NCBI RefSeq assembly: GCF_013410355.1 | Contig: NZ_JACCFI010000001.1 | Span: 744,001-808,000 of the forward strand | Reading direction: 5' to 3' | DNA length: 64,000 nucleotides | Source: Agromyces hippuratus | GTDB taxonomy: Bacteria; Actinomycetota; Actinomycetes; Actinomycetales; Microbacteriaceae | Shown here: piece after piece, positions 18,344 to 26,611 of the stretch | Layout: every line of letters begins with the position of its first letter | Position numbering within the stretch: the stretch's first letter is position 1 | The notes under the pieces: generated by a model | Seen by the model: the letters and a program-made list of their open reading frames with translations, nothing else | What the model was told of the DNA's origin: nothing | Database searches by the model: none | Made by a program: the position numbers and the translations under genes

Positions 18344-19207
18344 TCAGCGGACGTCGGGCGCCTGCTCGGGCATCACCACGATCCTGCTCAGCACGGGCAG
18401 GTGGTCCGTGGCCTCGGGCTCGTCCATGAGCACCCGGGCGAGGACCGGACGCACGGAGTCGGAGACATAGATGTTGTCGATCCGAGCGTGCGGGTCTTCA
18501 GCCGGGTGGCTGAATCCGTCGCCGTGACCCGCGACCGTCCACGCGTCGGTGAACGTGGCGTCGAGGACGGCGAGCTCTGGTGCACCAGGCTCGGCGTTGA
18601 CATCGCCGACGACGATCGCAGGATCGTTGTCGCCGACGATCTCGACGATGTCCGCCGTCTCCTGCATCCGATCCGACTGGAGCCGGTGGTTCAGGTGGGT
18701 GCTGTAGACGTCGACGGTCACGCCGTTCACGTCGAGCGCCGCATGGAGGAGTCCGCGAGGTTCCTCACCCGGCGAGGTGAACAGGCGCGAGTTCTCCGAG
18801 GACACGATCGGGTACCGGGAGAGGATCGCGGTGCCGTACTGCACTCGATCGGTGCTGCCTGCGGGCGCCGGCTTGTCGATGTTCGCACCGAACACGACGT
18901 GGTAGCCGAGCAGTTCGGCCAGCTCGGCGGGCTGGTCGATCCACTGGCTGCGTGCCGAGTAGTGGCGGTCCACTTCTTGAAGACCGACGACGTCGGCGCC
19001 GCTCTCGCGGATCACGTCGGCGATGCGCTCGAGGTCGAGCACACCATCGGTGCCCTCGGCGTGGTGGATGTTGTACGTGAGCACGTCCAGTACGCGAGCG
19101 CCGGTCCGGTCTGCTGCATCGCCCGGATCGGCAACCGCAGAGCCGCCGACAGCGGCAAGGGTGAGGGTCGCGGCAAGCGCACCGCCGGCGAGAATACGTC
19201 GGAGCAT
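18344..19207 (-). CDS. secreted endonuclease/exonuclease/phosphatase family protein
   Basis: A 287-residue exported protein: signal peptide (residues 1-27), then an EEP (DNase I-like) fold. The motifs LTYNIHHAEG, VGLQEVDRHY (Mg-binding Glu), GDVNAEPGAPE and the final ATDHLPVLS (catalytic Asp-His) are complete. The family includes nucleases, sphingomyelinases and phosphatases; the substrate is not predictable. ATG 19207 follows GAAGGA and starts the signal peptide. Confidence 0.9.
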   Translation of the reverse strand: MLRRILAGGALAATLTLAAVGGSAVADPGDAADRTGARVLDVLTYNIHHAEGTDGVLDLERIADVIRESGADVVGLQEVDRHYSARSQWIDQPAELAELLGYHVVFGANIDKPAPAGSTDRVQYGTAILSRYPIVSSENSRLFTSPGEEPRGLLHAALDVNGVTVDVYSTHLNHRLQSDRMQETADIVEIVGDNDPAIVVGDVNAEPGAPELAVLDATFTDAWTVAGHGDGFSHPAEDPHARIDNIYVSDSVRPVLARVLMDEPEATDHLPVLSRIVVMPEQAPDVR

Positions 19208-19436
19208 GGATCGTCCTTCGAAGGTAGGGAAACAGGGACGGGCCCGATTCTCTCCGTTCGTCATTGCCCCGCGGTGTCCCAGGGGTGAACTCAGGCGGGC
19301 AGATCGGGCACGAAGGCCCGGGCACCCGAATGCGGCCGATGTTCGGCGGCGGGAGCGAGGCGACCGCGCAGACTCTCGAGGAGTCGCTCCCCGGGAACGG
19401 TGCCGGCGGCGTATCGTGTGGCCGGGAGGTCGAGAG

Positions 19437-19628
19437 ATGACTGACAGGAGTTCGAACGCCGGGTGCTTCGCCGGCGGCGGTGCGATCTACGGGCTCGGGA
19501 TCATCGGGGCCTGGGTGTTCTTCTTCCAGCAGGCCGATGCGTTCTGGGCCTTCGTCTGGGCGTTCTTCCAGGGCATCTTCTGGCCGGCGTTCATGGTGTA
19601 CGAGGTGTTCCGGACGCTCGTCGAGTAG
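19437..19628 (+). CDS. small membrane protein
   Basis: A 63-residue protein with one or two aromatic-rich transmembrane segments (IIGAWVFFFQQADAFWAFVW and a second Phe/Trp-rich stretch). ATG 19437 is preceded by a good GGGAGGT ribosome site. I recall similar small aromatic proteins from other actinobacteria but no function is known. Confidence 0.7.
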   Translation: MTDRSSNAGCFAGGGAIYGLGIIGAWVFFFQQADAFWAFVWAFFQGIFWPAFMVYEVFRTLVE

Positions 19629-19646
19629 CGCGGCCGTTCCGAATGT

Positions 19647-20084
19647 TCAGTCGTGCGGCCGACGACGGAGCTGCTTGACGTCGGTGCGCCGCTTCTTCGC
19701 TGCCAACCGCCGTTCCTTGGCACCGCGACTCGGCTTGGTCCGTCGTCGCGACGGTGACGATGGCCGCAGAGCATCAGCTACGACGTCGGCCAACCGAGAG
19801 CGCGCAGCATCCCGGTTGCGCAATTGTGCACGATGTTCGGATGCTGCGATCGTCAGCACCCCGCCGACCAGGCGACTGCTCAGACGCTCGAGGAGTCGCT
19901 CCCGTTGGAGTGGAGAGAGAACGGTCGAGCCTGCAACATCCCAGGTGAGCTCGACTCGCGAGTCGGCGGTGTTCACACCTTGCCCGCCGGGACCCGACGA
20001 CCGCGAGAAGCGCCACGACAGCTCGGCCTCGGGGATCGTGAGGCCGGCGTCGATCCGGAGACCGGGGCGATGGGCAGCGGGCAT
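19647..20084 (-). CDS. arfB: ribosome rescue peptidyl-tRNA hydrolase ArfB
   Basis: A 145-residue release-factor-like protein with the catalytic GGQ motif (residues 33-35 in SSGPGGQGVN) and a basic C-terminal tail rich in Arg and Lys, which enters the mRNA channel of stalled ribosomes. Lacking codon-recognition domains and of the right length, it fits ArfB/YaeJ rather than a full release factor. ATG 20084 gives the family's normal start. Confidence 0.92.
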   Translation of the reverse strand: MPAAHRPGLRIDAGLTIPEAELSWRFSRSSGPGGQGVNTADSRVELTWDVAGSTVLSPLQRERLLERLSSRLVGGVLTIAASEHRAQLRNRDAARSRLADVVADALRPSSPSRRRTKPSRGAKERRLAAKKRRTDVKQLRRRPHD

Positions 20085-20180
20085 GGTTCCATCATCCTCG
20101 TGTGCTCGATCGATGGGCACGCAAACGGATCGGCCTCTGCTCACCGGAAGATTCCGGGCTGCGGCTGCGTTGTCCGTTTC

Positions 20181-20594
20181 ATGGGTTGGAATGACGATGT
20201 CGTAGAGACGTTCCGCAGCAGCAAGGGCACCGAGAACCACTGGGGTCCGAAGCTGATCATCTTGCACTCGATCGGGGCGAGGTCGGGTGAGACGCACCTG
20301 AATCCGGTCGTCGGCTTCCGCAACGAGCACGGATGGCGCGTGGTGGCGTCGAAGGGCGGCTCGCCCGAGAATCCCGCCTGGTACCACAACCTGCGAGCGA
20401 ACCCGTCATTCGAGATCGAGGCGCTCGTCGACGGCGAGATCGTGACGGTGCCGGTGACGGCGACCGAGATCGCCGGCGACGAGTGGCAGGAGGCGTACGG
20501 CGCCATCGCGAGCGAGGAGCCGCAGTTCGGGGGCTACCTCGACAAGACCGATCGCCGGATCCCGGTGCTGCAGCTCACCCCGCGCACGGACTGA
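20181..20594 (+). CDS. deazaflavin (F420)-dependent nitroreductase family protein
   Basis: A 137-residue split beta-barrel protein of the Ddn/DUF385 family. The segments LIILHSIGARSGETHLNPV and PENPAWYHNLRANP are diagnostic. These enzymes use reduced F420 to reduce diverse substrates; some bind other cofactors. ATG 20181 fits the common start of short family members. Its presence supports an F420-producing actinobacterium. Confidence 0.9.
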   Translation: MGWNDDVVETFRSSKGTENHWGPKLIILHSIGARSGETHLNPVVGFRNEHGWRVVASKGGSPENPAWYHNLRANPSFEIEALVDGEIVTVPVTATEIAGDEWQEAYGAIASEEPQFGGYLDKTDRRIPVLQLTPRTD

Positions 20595-20677
20595 CGAGAC
20601 GCGGCACTTCGCCAACGGAGTCATCTCCGCTCTCGAACCGGGAAACACCCAGCTTCAGTGTCTCCGATGCGCGAAGA

Positions 20678-20863
20678 GTGACCTGCGGCGTCGACCGACA
20701 GGTCCTGCGCGCCGAGTACCACCGTGTTGACCGCAACGCCATCGACGTCGAGTGGGTCGAGCAGACAACGAAGCTGATCGGCGCCGAGCAGTTGACGTTG
20801 ACGCAGGCGGCCGCAACACATGGAGCGCTCTCGGTTGCGAGCCGTCGGAGGCTCACAGAGTGA
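20678..20863 (+). CDS. small hypothetical protein coupled to the toxin gene
   Basis: A 61-residue open frame with strongly G/C-biased third codon positions. It ends with a TGA overlapping the GTG of the following toxin gene (GTGA), which argues that it is translated. The start GTG 20678 has only a weak ribosome site and is uncertain. No family is recognised. By position it could be a partner or adaptor of the secreted toxin. Confidence 0.45.
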   Translation: MTCGVDRQVLRAEYHRVDRNAIDVEWVEQTTKLIGAEQLTLTQAAATHGALSVASRRRLTE

Positions 20864-22134
20864 TCGACGCCGGACCCGTCACGCTCGACGCGACGTTGTT
20901 CTTGCCTGGTCGCCCGGGCGACGTCCGCGATGCGGCCGACTCATGGAGAGCCCAGGCGATCGGTCTGGAAGCGGTCGCCGTGGAGATCCGCCGTGTCTCC
21001 CTGACCGATATTTGGGACGGCCCAGCTGCTCGCACTGCATCAAGACAGATCGCCGAGCACGCGGACAGATGGCAGACGGCGGCGGACGTGTACCGCGAAG
21101 GCGCCACAGCCCTTCACACGTACGCCGAGGATCTCGAGGCGGCGCAGCGGCAGGCAATCCGTGCGGCCGACCTGTTCGCGAGGGCCGACGCGGAAACCAG
21201 GCGGACGGCATCGCTCTACGAGCTCGTCGTCGATGAAGCGCGACGCACCGCTGCGGCCACGGGTGCTCCGTTCGTCATCCCCCGAGAACCGTCGGATGAG
21301 CATGCTGAAGAGATGCAGCGGCAGGCGATGCGCTGGCTCGCGGAGGCTCGCGAGGACCTGGATACCGCCGCGGCGCGCTGCTCCGCCGCCCTTGCTGACC
21401 ACTCGGTGACCCTCGAGGGTCTTCTGCGTAGGCTGCAAGGCGTTGCCCTCGCCGCCCTGCTGGTACAAGAGGAGACGCTGCGTCGGGTGGTCAACGACAC
21501 TGCGAGCTTCGGCGCCGCGCTGCTCCAGAACCCCGATCTGCTGCTCGAGCTGCTCGGCGGGATCGGCGGGATGGCCGGCGGTGGTGCGTTGGTCCTCGGT
21601 GGGCTCGGCTGGTCAGTCGTCCCAGGCGGGGTGATCGCCGGCGGTGGTGAAGCGGTCGTAGCGGGCGGGGTGATCGCCACCGCCGGTGCTGGCCTCACGG
21701 GCACAGCGATGAGCGGGCTCGATCAACAGGCCTCTGGTCCGTCGAAGGTCGAAATCTGGGAAGCTCGCGGACCAGACCGCGGCGATGGCAGGTTCGTCGA
21801 TGGGACCTACTCAAACGGCCGTGATGCCTATTACGACTCCAAAGACGCTGAACGGCGAATTCTCGACCGCGTCGAAGCGCAGCTTGGCGTCCCGGTCGAA
21901 CGACGCCAGGTGAAAGCCCATGTGGAGGGCGAGGAGCAGGACGGCAGGTTCTACGACGGACTCGTTGACAACGGTGACGGCACCTACACCGGCCTGGAAA
22001 CGAAATCGGGGAACGCCGGCTACAGCGGTCCACAGAAACGCTTCGACGAATTGGTTTCGCCGGAGAATCCGGCAAATGCCATGCTGGACGGTAGGTCGAT
22101 CAAGATCACGCGAGTGATCGTCGAGTTCGAGTAG
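20860..22134 (+). CDS. polymorphic toxin: WXG-like N-terminus with PD-(D/E)XK-like nuclease C-terminus
   Basis: A 424-residue modular protein. Residues 1-230 are helical with a WDG (W52-x-G54) turn, as in WXG/LXG-type substrates of type VII secretion. Residues 225-290 are a Gly/Ala-rich hydrophobic region. The last 130 residues contain FYDGLVDNGDG and GLETKSG, giving D366, E380 and K382 in PD-(D/E)XK spacing, then a Gln and FDELV, as in restriction-endonuclease-fold toxins. I infer a secreted DNase toxin. GTG 20860 overlaps the upstream stop. The likely immunity gene starts 14 bases after the stop. Confidence 0.72.
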   Translation: MIDAGPVTLDATLFLPGRPGDVRDAADSWRAQAIGLEAVAVEIRRVSLTDIWDGPAARTASRQIAEHADRWQTAADVYREGATALHTYAEDLEAAQRQAIRAADLFARADAETRRTASLYELVVDEARRTAAATGAPFVIPREPSDEHAEEMQRQAMRWLAEAREDLDTAAARCSAALADHSVTLEGLLRRLQGVALAALLVQEETLRRVVNDTASFGAALLQNPDLLLELLGGIGGMAGGGALVLGGLGWSVVPGGVIAGGGEAVVAGGVIATAGAGLTGTAMSGLDQQASGPSKVEIWEARGPDRGDGRFVDGTYSNGRDAYYDSKDAERRILDRVEAQLGVPVERRQVKAHVEGEEQDGRFYDGLVDNGDGTYTGLETKSGNAGYSGPQKRFDELVSPENPANAMLDGRSIKITRVIVEFE

Positions 22135-22148
22135 ACGGAGCTTCCCGC

Positions 22149-22625
22149 GTGCTTAGCGATTATCCGACCCATGTTGCGACGTGGAACGGCTTGAGCTCGA
22201 TGGACTTCGTCAATTGGTTCAAGCCGTATCGCGATCAGCTCGTGCACGCCATCGGGCGACTCGATGGAACCGAGAACTTCGCGTTCAAGCTCGGAGCTCT
22301 TCCTGAGGGGAAACGGTTCAACGAGCTCGGGAGCAACGGCTGGCGCCCGGACCAGTACGTCCAGTGTGCAGGCCGAGCAGACGCGCTCGCGATCGAGGTC
22401 CGCCGGCAGAACCTGGATGGTTCCTTTTCGCAGCTGGCTGTTGGTCGCGGCGGTCCGCGCGACGGTGAACCGGTTGTTCGGGTGCCCTATGGCGACGGGC
22501 ACTCCGTTCTCGTCTACGACGACGAGGTGTTCGGGCAGGCCGAGGCGGTCGAGATCTTCCACAGGTACTTCCAAACCGGCGAGGTCGGTGAGGCGTACAT
22601 GCTGCGAGAGATCGACCTCGGTTGA
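22149..22625 (+). CDS. probable immunity protein for the adjacent toxin
   Basis: A 158-residue soluble, acidic protein with no signal or membrane segment, directly downstream of the toxin in the same orientation. ACGGAG stands about 9 bases before GTG 22149. It has no recognised domain; immunity proteins are highly variable, so the call rests on position, size and charge. Confidence 0.6.
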   Translation: MLSDYPTHVATWNGLSSMDFVNWFKPYRDQLVHAIGRLDGTENFAFKLGALPEGKRFNELGSNGWRPDQYVQCAGRADALAIEVRRQNLDGSFSQLAVGRGGPRDGEPVVRVPYGDGHSVLVYDDEVFGQAEAVEIFHRYFQTGEVGEAYMLREIDLG

Positions 22626-22642
22626 CGGGCGTCGGGCCCGTC
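22624..22642 (+). terminator. hairpin after the immunity gene
   Basis: GACGGGC at 22624-22630 pairs with GCCCGTC at 22636-22642 around GTCGG, beginning in the stop codon. No U-run is visible. The 160 bases beyond it hold no recognisable gene. Confidence 0.5.
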
Positions 22643-22802
22643 TACCAGGGCTCCGGCATGCGCTCCCTCAACGGGTCATCTGCCGGAAGCCCGACACGAT
22701 CCTCCAGCGCGTAACGGTGGTATTCGGGCGGCAACCCCAACCGCTCACTTGCTCAGGGACCGGCGGAGATCGCCTCCTTCTCCGTGTTCTCAGCGACGAA
22801 GG

Positions 22803-24122
22803 CTACCTGTCGTGGGCCGCAGAGTTTTCGGGAGCACTCGGGGTTGTGGGGTCTTCCGATTCGGGGTCGGGTGGCACGATCCGGAATTCGGGTGCGCGTG
22901 AGACGAGCAGCCATGCCGGCAGGACGATCACGCAGAGCACGGGCAGCAGGGTGATGTCGGACGGGATGGCGACGCCGAGGAAGATGGCGAGCCATCCGTC
23001 GCGTGCGACGACGAGGATGACGCCGAGGATGCCACAGGCCACAGCCAAGCCGAGGGGCAGGCCGGGGATCAGCACGTGGCCGAGCATGCCCAGCGCGACA
23101 CCGATGAAGGTGGCAGGGAAGATGCGGCCGCCACGGAAGAGCGCCCCAGCCGCCACCAGCAGGGCGAGGATCTTGATGCCGGCGATCACGGCGAGCTGGG
23201 TGCCGTCGTAAGCGCCGGGATCCTGGAGCAGCTCGCCGATCTGATCGAGGCCCTTGAACATCGTGATCGGGCCGCCGATGAGGCCGAGGATGCCGAGCAG
23301 GAATCCACCCACGAGCGGGATGAGGATCGGATGCCGCAGCGCGTGCAGTCCCCGCCAGAGGATCGGGAACGCGACGAGTGCTGCGAAGCTGACCGCGACG
23401 GCGCCGCACGCGACGAGGGAGCCGGTGAGCAGGTCGATCGCCTGCGGGCTGCCGTAGGTCGGGAGATCGAAGGCCAGCGGCGGAGCCCCGAGCAGGTGCA
23501 TCGTGATCGCCCCGGCGCCCGCGGCGGCGACGGGAAGGAAGAGCCGGTCCCACAACGATCCGCCGCCCTTCGCGGCCGCAACGATGCCGGTGAACAGCAG
23601 GGCCGCCGCCACCGGAGTGCCGAACAGCGCACCGACCGTCGCTGCGCCGGCGATCAGCACCGCGATCTGAGTGGGAACCTGCGGAAGCAACCGCGCGAAG
23701 AGGGCGACGATGATGCCGACGTTGATGGCGATGATCGGGTTCTCAGGGCCGAGGCTCACCCCGCCGGCGAGGCTGAGCACGGTCACGACCGCGAGGCCCG
23801 GCAGCACCCGCAGGCGCAGCGGCGGCGAGATCAGCTCCGTCGTCGCCGAATCGGGTCCGCCGTGGCCGGGCAGGTAGCGCAGCCCGATGCCGACCGCGAG
23901 ACCCGTGAGCGTGAGGATCAGCACGATCCACCAGCCGTTCGGGTCGACGTCGAGCACGTCGGGCAGCGTGTCCCAGAGCACACCGCTCAGCAGGTCGGCA
24001 AGCTGCTCGAGGGCCCACAACAGGAACGCCGCGAAGACTCCGAGGGCGATCGTGGGGATCGCGAGCAGCAGCATCCGTCGTGGCGACGCGCCGCCGTCGG
24101 TCGGCGTACGAGCGAGACTCAT
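22803..24122 (-). CDS. ion channel of the ClC (YfeO-like) family
   Basis: A 439-residue membrane protein with 10-12 hydrophobic helices. ClC features are visible: GVSLGPENPIIAINVG takes the place of the GREGP motif of classical ClC exchangers, and GGRIFPATFIGVALG matches GxxFxP. The changed filter motif puts it with the YfeO-like branch of putative ion channels. ATG 24122 is preceded by GGGGGAGGAG. A polar tail of about 35 residues ends the protein. Confidence 0.85.
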   Translation of the reverse strand: MSLARTPTDGGASPRRMLLLAIPTIALGVFAAFLLWALEQLADLLSGVLWDTLPDVLDVDPNGWWIVLILTLTGLAVGIGLRYLPGHGGPDSATTELISPPLRLRVLPGLAVVTVLSLAGGVSLGPENPIIAINVGIIVALFARLLPQVPTQIAVLIAGAATVGALFGTPVAAALLFTGIVAAAKGGGSLWDRLFLPVAAAGAGAITMHLLGAPPLAFDLPTYGSPQAIDLLTGSLVACGAVAVSFAALVAFPILWRGLHALRHPILIPLVGGFLLGILGLIGGPITMFKGLDQIGELLQDPGAYDGTQLAVIAGIKILALLVAAGALFRGGRIFPATFIGVALGMLGHVLIPGLPLGLAVACGILGVILVVARDGWLAIFLGVAIPSDITLLPVLCVIVLPAWLLVSRAPEFRIVPPDPESEDPTTPSAPENSAAHDR

Positions 24123-24333
24123 GGGTCGGCTCCTCCCCCGTGGCACGGTCACCTGACGCTCTCACGAACGCTCCGCGACGCGCGACCTCCCCCGCGACGA
24201 GCGTAGCGCCGGGCACCCGCGACAACCATCACCGGTTGTCCGTCGCCAGTCCGAACAATGCCGCAGCAGTTGCGGATCGCTCGGAATCTCGCGGCGATAC
24301 GAGGGCCGCACACAGGCTTCGGAAGCAGAAAAC

Positions 24334-24359
24334 CCCCGAAGAACCGGAGTTCTTCGGGG
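24334..24359 (-). terminator. strong terminator reading leftward
   Basis: An 11-bp stem CCCCGAAGAAC with loop CGGA; on the minus strand it is followed by GTTTTC. It directly follows the tRNA-like segment at 24364 and may be the old tRNA terminator. Confidence 0.8.
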
Positions 24360-24363
24360 TGAT

Positions 24364-24530
24364 TGGTGGATCTGCGGGGACTCGAACTCCCTGGCAGACA
24401 TTGAAGTGCGAGTCTGCGCCGTCTGTGGTTGTGGATACCGGCAATTGAATGGACGAATCCGCGATCGCGACGGATCGGCCTTCCAGTTCGATGTGAACCT
24501 TTGGCGTTGCCTGTGGTTCAAAAGGGACTC
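24364..24530 (-). repeat. degenerate tRNA 3'-end-like segment with flanking repeat (copy A, candidate att site)
   Basis: On the minus strand the left end reads as the last part of a tRNA: a TTCGAGT loop, acceptor strand and CCA, followed by a terminator. The T-stem no longer pairs fully, and no D-arm or 5' acceptor strand is present. The segment is similar over about 165 bases to copy B at 31708-31880, including the inverted repeat CAGAC...GTCTG. I read it as an attachment-site remnant of an integrated element. The rest of 24123-24633 holds no gene. Confidence 0.6.
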
Positions 24531-24633
24531 GAACGCACGCAGGGATGTGGAGGCCCGGTGGGCGAATCGCCGAACGATCCGCGCGGCGCAATGAGAAGTC
24601 CGTCGTGAACCGACCAGGCCCCGAGCGATCCCA

Positions 24634-25137
24634 TCACGTCGCGGTCAGCGCCGCACCCCATTCGCGCGCACGCTCGAGTTCGCCGTCCGCGACCGGCCCA
24701 GAGTATCCGTGCACACCAAACGACTCTGGCTTGACGGCAGGACGGAAACCCCGGCCCACGAGCTTCTTCATCGCCTTCTTCGCCGCGGAGCCTGGCAGCC
24801 GCGGGGCGACCGTGCGCGTGTCGAACGTCGCGACCATCACCGGCGACGGCGGCGTCATCAGCCCGTCAATCCATTCGCGGATGCCGCGCTCCGGAACGGT
24901 GTTCGCGCCCTGTTGGCGTGCCGAGTCCCGCGTCGACGCCTTCGACATCGAGAACGCGTGAGTGGGCCCGCCGACCACGAGGAGGTCGATCCTCTTTGGG
25001 AGCTCCTCCGCCGCTGTCGCCGCTTCGACCAGCTGGACGTCATCGACCCCCTGCTGCGTCCGGATCCCATCGGCGATCGATCTGGCGATCTCGCCAGTGT
25101 TCCCCCACAACGTCTCATACACCACCAGTGCGCGCAT
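24634..25137 (-). CDS. flavodoxin family protein
   Basis: A 167-residue FMN-binding fold beginning ALVVYETLWGNTGEIA, the phosphate-binding loop of flavodoxins, with GGPTHAFSMSK as the second FMN loop. Such proteins are electron carriers or quinone reductases and accompany dormancy or low-oxygen gene sets in actinobacteria. It shares its promoter region with the divergent DUF305 gene, where two regulatory palindromes lie. Confidence 0.88.
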   Translation of the reverse strand: MRALVVYETLWGNTGEIARSIADGIRTQQGVDDVQLVEAATAAEELPKRIDLLVVGGPTHAFSMSKASTRDSARQQGANTVPERGIREWIDGLMTPPSPVMVATFDTRTVAPRLPGSAAKKAMKKLVGRGFRPAVKPESFGVHGYSGPVADGELERAREWGAALTAT

Positions 25138-25194
25138 GACCAGCTCCCTCCGGTTCCGCTCGTCTCACGTTATGGCGCGCGAACCGCGGTGCTC

Positions 25195-25247
25195 GGGACC
25201 TTCGACCCGCGCGACGAGAGACCTCGCGCTCGTGGGACCAACGGCAC
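25195..25247. promoter_or_regulatory. two DosR-box-like palindromes
   Basis: GGGACCTTCGACCC at 25195-25208 and GGGACCAACGGCAC at 25234-25247 lie between the divergent flavodoxin and DUF305 genes. They resemble motifs at 27508, 30455 and 30503. Confidence 0.5.
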
Positions 25248-25336
25248 TGTCCGTCCGGGCGGAATCGAGGAGTGTGGGTGTGGGCTCTCGCGCCCCGTCC
25301 GCCGCGTGAGGAGCGACTACACGAAAGGACGACGCC

Positions 25337-25927
25337 ATGTTCGCCCGCAGGTATCGCGGTGCAGGAATCGCCGCACTCGTCATTGCGACGGGGGCTGCCT
25401 TGGCGGCGTGCACCATCAACATCGGGAGCCCCGACACTGACCGCGATCGCCGATCAGGGATGATGAGCGACACCGATTCAGCGGCCTACGACCCCGCTGA
25501 CTTGATGTTCGCCCAAATGATGATTCCGCATCACCAGCAGGCCGTCGACATGTCGGAACTCGCGATCGAGAAGAGCACCGACCCCGAAGTGCTCGCCCTG
25601 GCCGAGCAGATCCGGGATGCCCAGACCGTCGAGATCGCGCTCATGGAGGGCTGGCTCGAAGATGCCGGGGTTCGCATGCCCATGGGAGACCGCATGCCCA
25701 TGGGCGGAATGCTCAGCGATGACGAGATGACCGCACTGGAGGATGCGACCGCCGCCGAGTTCGACCGCCTCTACCTCGAGGGCATGATCGACCACCACGA
25801 AGGTGCGATCCTGATGGCCCGGATGATCCTGGACTCCGACAACCCCGAGGTGCGGGCGCTCGGTGAGGCCATCGTCGAGAGTCAGACCGCCGAGATCGAG
25901 CTCATGACGCAGATGCTGGGCGAGTAG
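25337..25927 (+). CDS. DUF305 lipoprotein
   Basis: A 196-residue protein with a lipoprotein signal (lipobox LAAC, Cys about residue 24). It then has two DUF305 halves, each with a Met/His-rich helix: FAQMMIPHHQQAVDMSELA and MIDHHEGAILMARMI. A Met-rich stretch lies between them. DUF305 proteins are ferritin-like bundles often tied to copper or other metal handling at the envelope. The exact role here is unknown. Confidence 0.88.
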   Translation: MFARRYRGAGIAALVIATGAALAACTINIGSPDTDRDRRSGMMSDTDSAAYDPADLMFAQMMIPHHQQAVDMSELAIEKSTDPEVLALAEQIRDAQTVEIALMEGWLEDAGVRMPMGDRMPMGGMLSDDEMTALEDATAAEFDRLYLEGMIDHHEGAILMARMILDSDNPEVRALGEAIVESQTAEIELMTQMLGE

Positions 25928-26102
25928 ATTCCAGCCGCGAGAGTCTGAATGCTCGCCCCTGGATGTCGCGGGGGATGATGCGGACCCATTGGTTCTTCGC
26001 ACCGGGTGCCCAGGTGGTCACACCCAGCCGTTCGGCTGCCCGCCTCGGGTTCGCGATCAATCCGGTGGGATCTGCGACCTCAACAGCAACTCGTAGCTCA
26101 TC
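25902..26102 (-). pseudogene. C-terminal fragment of a pyridoxamine 5'-phosphate oxidase-like gene
   Basis: The segment AERLGVTTWAPGAKNQWV followed by RDIQGRAF matches the C-terminus of the intact protein at 29989-30420 (AERLGVSPWAPEEKDRWV, then HGRAF). The N-terminal barrel is missing, and the fragment is joined to the tail of a damaged universal stress protein gene. It is a remnant. Confidence 0.65.
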
Positions 26103-26560
26103 GAGCCGAGCAGGAATCGCGCCACTGCGGAACCGCCGTAGTCGATACCCACGTCGATGGTCTCGGCCAGAGTGTCGCAGTGCATCTGCTCGTATTCGGC
26201 GAACTCGCCCGCGTAACCCGCCAGATCCTGCTCCCACATCTTGGGAGCGGCCCAGGCATGCAACAGGGTGATCGGCTGACGCGTGGCTTCTGGGTTATCC
26301 GCGGCAACATGCACGACCTCCTGACCCGGGGCCGAGCCATCGATCTCGGCCACCACTCCGAGTTCGGTATCTCTGCTCGCCACATCTGAGACGACCGCTA
26401 CTGTGCCACCTCCGTGTGTGCCGGCGAGGCGTACCCCGACCGACCAACGACCGACGTGGACGAGCACCAATTGCGTGTCACCCGCGAGCGCGGCCGCCCA
26501 CTCCATCGCGTGCCCGGCTGCTGGGGACCCGTCCATTCCGACCACGATCCGCTCGAACAT
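26057..26560 (-). pseudogene. universal stress protein gene, rearranged and truncated
   Basis: The start FERIVVGMDGSPAAGHAMEW is a normal universal stress protein N-terminus. The order of later segments is wrong: ITLLHAWAAPKMWEQDLAGY appears far downstream, and the expected ATP-binding GxxGxxG motif near the end is absent before an unrelated tail. The frame stays open for 167 codons, so a product is possible, but a functional protein is unlikely. Confidence 0.6.
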
Positions 26561-26611
26561 GGCGTACTTCCCTTCTCTCCTCTTGCGAGATCTGTCTGTG
26601 TTGCTTCGCTA

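Noticed and set aside
23076..24206. A 376-codon open frame on the plus strand
   Set aside because: It is antisense to the ClC gene and consists of Arg/Asp/Glu-rich text typical of reversed membrane protein genes.
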